From the NCBI GenBank assembly GCA_032622095.1, contig CP136068.1, positions 15,421,729 through 15,485,728 on the forward strand: a stretch of 64,000 nt of DNA, read 5' to 3'. This DNA comes from Siphonodentalium dalli. Taxonomy: Eukaryota > Mollusca > Scaphopoda > Gadilida > Siphonodentaliidae. Shown here in pieces: positions 59,271 through 64,000 of this stretch (its first letter is position 1; the number at the start of each line of letters is the position of its first letter). The position numbers and the translations under genes were made by a program. A model generated the notes under the pieces. It was given only the letters and a program-made list of their open reading frames with translations, did no database searches and was not told the origin of the DNA.

Positions 59271-59559
59271 AAGTAGCTCATTAATGTCATTAGTGCTTCA
59301 ACTGCTGTGTACAGTGTAGTGTATTCTTCAAGTATGATCCACCGTCCAGTTTCCGATGAATTCACGATTAAAACACCTCATTCTTCTTCAGACTACGGCT
59401 TGCAGCGATGCTTGGACATCCGTCTCGCAGAGGAGTAGATTTTTACAAAGTGTAATAAGTAGCTGTTTATAAGCATATGTAACCGACAAGCAAGAAGGCG
59501 ATAGAAGAGGTTTTATAAGGGAGATAATTCTATTTTTAGTCTATTGTAGTCTTCCTTCA

Positions 59560-59604
59560 CATAGAAATCGGATATATAAAGTCTTTATATATTCGATTTC
59601 TATG
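59560..59604. repeat. 22 bp-arm hairpin
   Basis: CATAGAAATCGGATATATAA and its inverse TTATATATTCGATTTCTATG around a tiny loop, one mismatch. It lies about 300 bp upstream of the signal-peptide exon on the minus strand, so it falls in the presumptive promoter or 5' region. Confidence 0.85.
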
Positions 59605-59799
59605 TTCCTTCAGCTGTGGCCAAGTCAATGGCGAAGTGAGGGGACTGAACACTGTTTTGCAGCTTGTGGCACAGTTTGACAAAATATTAAAGGTGCTCAC
59701 AGAAACCATAGACTTTAGAACTTGACATGGGAAATGCTTAAGATTCTTGTTCTGGTATTTGTACTAATAAAACTCAATTTTATTTGTCTGTTTGTTCAT

Positions 59800-60720
59800 T
59801 TGCCCGGCTTATATAGCCGGGAGGTATTAAAAGGGAACTAATAATTAATTAAACTAAATAACTAATTACATAATCAAAATAGTTGCAATCTGGTCAGTGA
59901 AAATTGACAGGCATGGACAAATTGACACATGTAAGCTTATAGAATATGTGCCGTTGACCCCAGACAACTTATAAAGGGGTACAAGTAAATTATATGATCA
60001 ATAGAGAGCGTTTAGTATCACCTCAGATGCAGAAGATATGTGAGACAAGAGCATCGTTGACTGACCATTGGAATGTCATGCGATAGACACATTTGACACA
60101 AGATGACCTAAACTTAAAGGTGGGGCAAATAAATTAAGCCTATATGGTAAATAAAGAGCGTTTATTATCAGTCCATAAGATATGTTGGGGAATTGGTGCA
60201 CAAATACAATGACGTGGGGAATGTCACGGGATAGGTTCTGTTGACCTCAAATAATTTAAAGAGGCACTATTAATTAACAATAAAGAGCGTTTATTATCAA
60301 CTTAAAATATAGATTTAACTTTATCCAGAGAGGCATGCAACAGGTGCTGATTTGAAATGACACTAGTAATTGATGCAGATTGGTTACATGACCAGGATAA
60401 TGCCATATAATATGCGCCTTTTACATCAGGTCACATCAAATGGGACTTATAAATTATATGATCAATAAAGAGCGTTTGTTATCAGTCCAGAAAATGTGTG
60501 GGGAAATTGGTGCACAAAAGTAAAATGACGCGGGGAATGTCACGATATAGATTCTGTTGACCTCAAATAATTTAAAGCGGCACTAATAATTAACAATAAA
60601 TAGCGTTTATTATCAACTTAAAATATAGATGTATTTTTTTTCCGGAGAGGCATGCAACAAGTTCTGATTTGAAGTGCCACTAGTAATTGATGCCTGATGT
60701 CTGATTATAATAAGCTGCCT
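59800..60720 (+). mobile_element. Helitron-like tandem-core element, GAGCGTTTATTATCA core
   Basis: Starts with the hairpin GCCCGGCTTATATAGCCGGG. Five to six cores of about 140-160 bp follow, each containing AATAAAGAGCGTTTATTATC, TGTTGACCTCA and ATTTAAAG. The right end is unclear (near 60720). Non-coding. Confidence 0.6.
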
Positions 60721-60826
60721 GGAGGACATGATTGATCTAATCTGATTACTCTTTCGCTGATAATCCAGATGACAGAAAAGACTGGTACCTGTCCCAACTC
60801 CTGCTACTCGCCCTGATCAGCTCTAT

Positions 60827-61279
60827 AGGTTACACTGGTGTAAATAAGGTTCCGAGCGACATCTAGCGGATGCGGGAGGAATATATATGAGAGAATAAAA
60901 TAGACACTGGACCCTGATTGGTGAATAGCCTTGTGTGCTTTTCACATAAAAAAATTATCACACCTCTTCCCTATGATTTCCCATAAATAAAATAACAATT
61001 GGCACAGGAATTAACCCTTTGTAGTGAAGTTTGAATTTTTTGGTGTGGTCTAAAATGTGACTGTATTTTTTTATGCGGTTCTGACACTAGTTACGAAAAC
61101 ATAAGATTTAAAGGCGAATTCCCTGCTAGACAGACATGATTTTTTTGTGTAAAAAGTTTCCCAAAATGTCAATTTTTCAGATTTAAAGAAAATTTTGGAC
61201 CCAACATTTATATTGCCAACACTATACGCTAAAACGTTAGCACTGAGGCCTATGGAAAACATTTACACCAGTGTAACCT
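60827..61279. mobile_element. 453 bp MITE, array copy 1
   Basis: Inverted ends AGGTTACACTGGTGTAAAT and ATTTACACCAGTGTAACCT, with TA at both edges. It contains GGTTCCGAGCGACATCTAGC and TAACCCTTTGTAGTGAAGTT. Copies 2 and 3 are at 62184-62636 and 63541-63993. Confidence 0.85.
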
Positions 61280-62183
61280 AAAGGGAAAATATAGCTTTTT
61301 ATCATTTTTGATTCCTGGGAGTCACTTTAAAGCATTTTTAATGCATTTTACAGAGCCTGGTCTTTCAGTCCAATGAATATCTCATGCTTGGTGTGGCTAT
61401 TCTTGCTGCTGATGTCTTCTTTCACTAACATCAGCCAAAAAAATAGTAAGATTTTTCATAAAAAATGCCAATTTTTCAAGGTATTTTCAAAAAAATTCAA
61501 GGTGGTAATAGTCACATGATAATGCAAATGACCCATATAAACATGAGCATGTCAACGACACATATATCAATTGTTATAAGAACCTAATCTAACAAGTATT
61601 TTGGATTTTATAGCCAGTGATATACAGATATATATCATAAAAGTGTGTCATTTCCACTGGTGGGTATGGTCATTTGAAGGTTAATATCACTAAAACTTGG
61701 ACACATTTAAGAAAATGCTTCAGCAATTCAAAGAGAGCATATCTTTATTCAACTAATTCAATATACACCCACATCCAGTTATCTTGGATCACCCTTGCAG
61801 ACCTGAAAATGTCATATTTTATTCTTCAATGTGCTGATAAAGTCATGCGCTTGATGCTCAGCTGATCAGATCTGGACTCAATGACCTCACATCACCAGAA
61901 GTTCTCTCATGGAAAGAATATTGTACAGTCTTCCATAGCTGATCCAAGTTTGCAACACCAGACCCCTAAAACTGAGTGAAAATGGGGCCTGAACATGACT
62001 GGTGGTGGAAAATTGTGCTTTTTTGATGAATAATTTGTTAAAGGGGGTGGGGTTAAATTGTGTGTGATAAATAAAGAACCACAGAAGTGATATTGTTTTT
62101 GAACACATTTTTTCCATTGACGGGCAATTCTGAAGAAATGTAGGGAGTTACAATTATTCCGCGAAAAAGCGGGCTATCGCTTT

Positions 62184-62636
62184 AGGTTACACTGGTGTAA
62201 ATAAGGTTCCGAGCGACATCTAGCGGATGCGGGAGGAATATATAGGAGAGAATAAAATAGACACTGGACCCTGATTGGTCAATAGCCTTGTGTGCTTTTC
62301 ACATAAAAAAATTATCACACCTCTTCCCTATGATTTCCCATAAATAAAATAACAATTGGCACAGGAATTAACCCTTTGTAGTGAAGTTTGATTTTTTTGG
62401 TGTGGTCTAAAATGTGACTGTATTTTTTTATGCGGTTCTGACACTAGTTACGAAAACATAAGATTTAAAGGCGAATTCCCTGCTAGACAGACATGATTTT
62501 TTTGTGTAAAAAGTTTCCCAAAATGTCAATTTTTCAGATTTAAAGAAAATTTTGGACCCAACATTTATATTGCCAACACTATACGCTAAAACGTTAGCAC
62601 TGAGGCCTATGGAAAATATTTACACCAGTGTAACCT
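62184..62636. mobile_element. 453 bp MITE, array copy 2
   Basis: Same ends and length as copy 1. It differs by a few substitutions (for example ATATATAGG for ATATATATG near its left side). Confidence 0.85.
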
Positions 62637-63540
62637 AAAGGGAAAATATAGCTTTTTATCATTTTTGATTCCTGGGAGTCACTTTAAAGCATTTTTAATG
62701 CATTTTACAGAGCCTGGTCTTTCAGTCCAATAAATATCTCATGCTTGGTGTGGCTATTCTTGCTGCTGATGTCTTCTTTCACTAACATCAGCCAAAAAAA
62801 TAGTAAGATTTTTCATAAAAAATGCCAATTTTTCAAGGTATTTTCAAAAAATTTCAAGGTGGTAATAGTCACATGATAATGCAAATGACCCATATAAACA
62901 TGAGCATGTCAACGACACATATATCAATTGTTATAAGAACCTAATCTAACAAGTATTTTGGATTTTATAGCCAGTGATATACAGATATATATCATAAAAG
63001 TGTGTCATTTCCACTGGTGGGTATGGTCATTTGAAGGTTAATATCACTAAAACTTGGACACATTTAAGAAAATGCTTCAGCAATTCAAAGAGAGCATATC
63101 TTTATTCAACTAATTCAATATACACCCACATCCAGTTATCTTGGATCACCCTTGCAGACCTGAAAATGTCATATTTTATTCTTCAATGTGCTGATAAAGT
63201 CATGCGCTTGATGCTCAGCTGATCAGATCTGGACTCAATGACCTCACATCACCAGAAGTTCTCTCATGGAAAGAATATTGTACAGTCTTCCATAGCTGAT
63301 CCAAGTTTGCAACACCAGACCCCTAAAACTGAGTGAAAATGGGGCCTGAACATGACTGGTGGTGGAAAATTGTGCTTTTTTGATGAATAATTTGTTAAAG
63401 GGGGTGGGGTTAAATTGTGTGTGATAAATAAAGAACCACAGAAGTGATATTGTTTTTGAACACATTTTTTCCATTGACGGGCAATTCTGAAGAAATGTAG
63501 GGAGTTACAATTATTCCGCGAAAAAGCGGGCTATCGCTTT

Positions 63541-63993
63541 AGGTTACACTGGTGTAAATAAGGTTCCGAGCGACATCTAGCGGATGCGGGAGGAATATAT
63601 AGGAGAGAATAAAATAGACACTGGACCCTGATTGGTCAATAGCCTTGTGTGCTTTTCACATAAAAAAATTATCACACCTCTTCCCTATGATTTCCCATAA
63701 ATAAAATAACAATTGGCACAGGAATTAACCCTTTGTAGTGAAGTTTGATTTTTTTGGTGTGGTCTAAAATGTGACTGTATTTTTTTATGCGGTTCTGACA
63801 CTAGTTACGAAAACATAAGATTTAAAGGCGAATTCCCTGCTAGACAGACATGATTTTTTTGTGTAAAAAGTTTCCCAAAATGTCAATTTTTCAGATTTAA
63901 AGAAAATTTTGGACCCAACATTTATATTGCCAACACTATACGCTAAAACGTTAGCACTGAGGCCTATGGAAAATATTTACACCAGTGTAACCT
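63541..63993. mobile_element. 453 bp MITE, array copy 3
   Basis: Same ends and length. It matches copy 2 at the sites where copy 1 differs, suggesting copies 2 and 3 separated most recently. Confidence 0.85.
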
Positions 63994-64000
63994 AAAGGGA

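Larger units (their letters stand above)
60827..64000 (+). repeat. 1,357 bp tandem array (two full units plus a third start)
   Basis: Units begin at 60827, 62184 and 63541, exactly 1,357 bp apart, with very few differences. Each starts with a 453 bp TIR element and continues with about 904 bp of spacer. The array runs off the right edge of the window. The open frames at 61674 and 61887 (and copies at 63031 and 63244) are identical because the units are, not because of demonstrated selection. Confidence 0.95.

Overview
The window is eukaryotic, AT-rich and dominated by transposable elements. It most resembles a mollusc, probably a bivalve. The evidence is several families of non-autonomous elements with about 155-165 bp tandem cores, a short CA or GACG-type microsatellite and terminal hairpins (the Pearl/HINE architecture described in bivalves), together with tRNA-derived SINEs and hAT, piggyBac-like and Crypton-like remnants. 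No prokaryotic gene organisation is present. The species call is an inference.

The main host content is one split gene read on the minus strand across almost the whole window. I assembled it by eye from splice sites and phase. Its parts are a signal-peptide exon (59270-59177), an Ig V-like exon (50218-49886), two short extracellular stalk exons (43342-43286 and 35239-35192), three candidate transmembrane exons (32752-32660, 20043-19951 and 14455-14318), and cytoplasmic-tail exons (8595-8530, 6639-6612 and 2800-2763). From the first exon through the cytoplasmic exon ending at 8530 every junction is phase 1; the last two proposed exons run 1-to-2 and 2-to-1. Two of the transmembrane exons are the same length (93 bp) and share a motif, and the third carries a related motif. 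This suggests a small cell-surface Ig receptor with duplicated, possibly mutually exclusive, membrane exons. I do not recognise a named orthologue.

The introns are filled with mobile DNA. Pearl-like arrays lie at 0.9-2.3, 7.0-8.1, 20.4-22.8 and 43.4-45.4 kb. hAT-type elements with 8 bp target duplications lie at 17444-18349, 33975-35004, 35577-37691 and 46100-47300. Helitron-like tandem-core elements lie at 11.9-14.0, 29.85-30.8, 48.1-49.2 and 59.8-60.7 kb. A 50 bp minisatellite (11.25-14.28 kb) appears to derive from the terminus of a nearby TIR element. A Crypton-type tyrosine recombinase gene on the plus strand (24145-29700) is split by a 4.08 kb inverted-repeat element that carries a minisatellite. 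A 4.8 kb TIR element (53901-58679) contains other elements, including hAT/BED fragments. The window ends in a 1,357 bp tandem array in which every unit begins with the same 453 bp MITE.

All coordinates and alignments were made by eye, so exon calls rest on splice signals, phase and translated character, not on transcripts or database searches.
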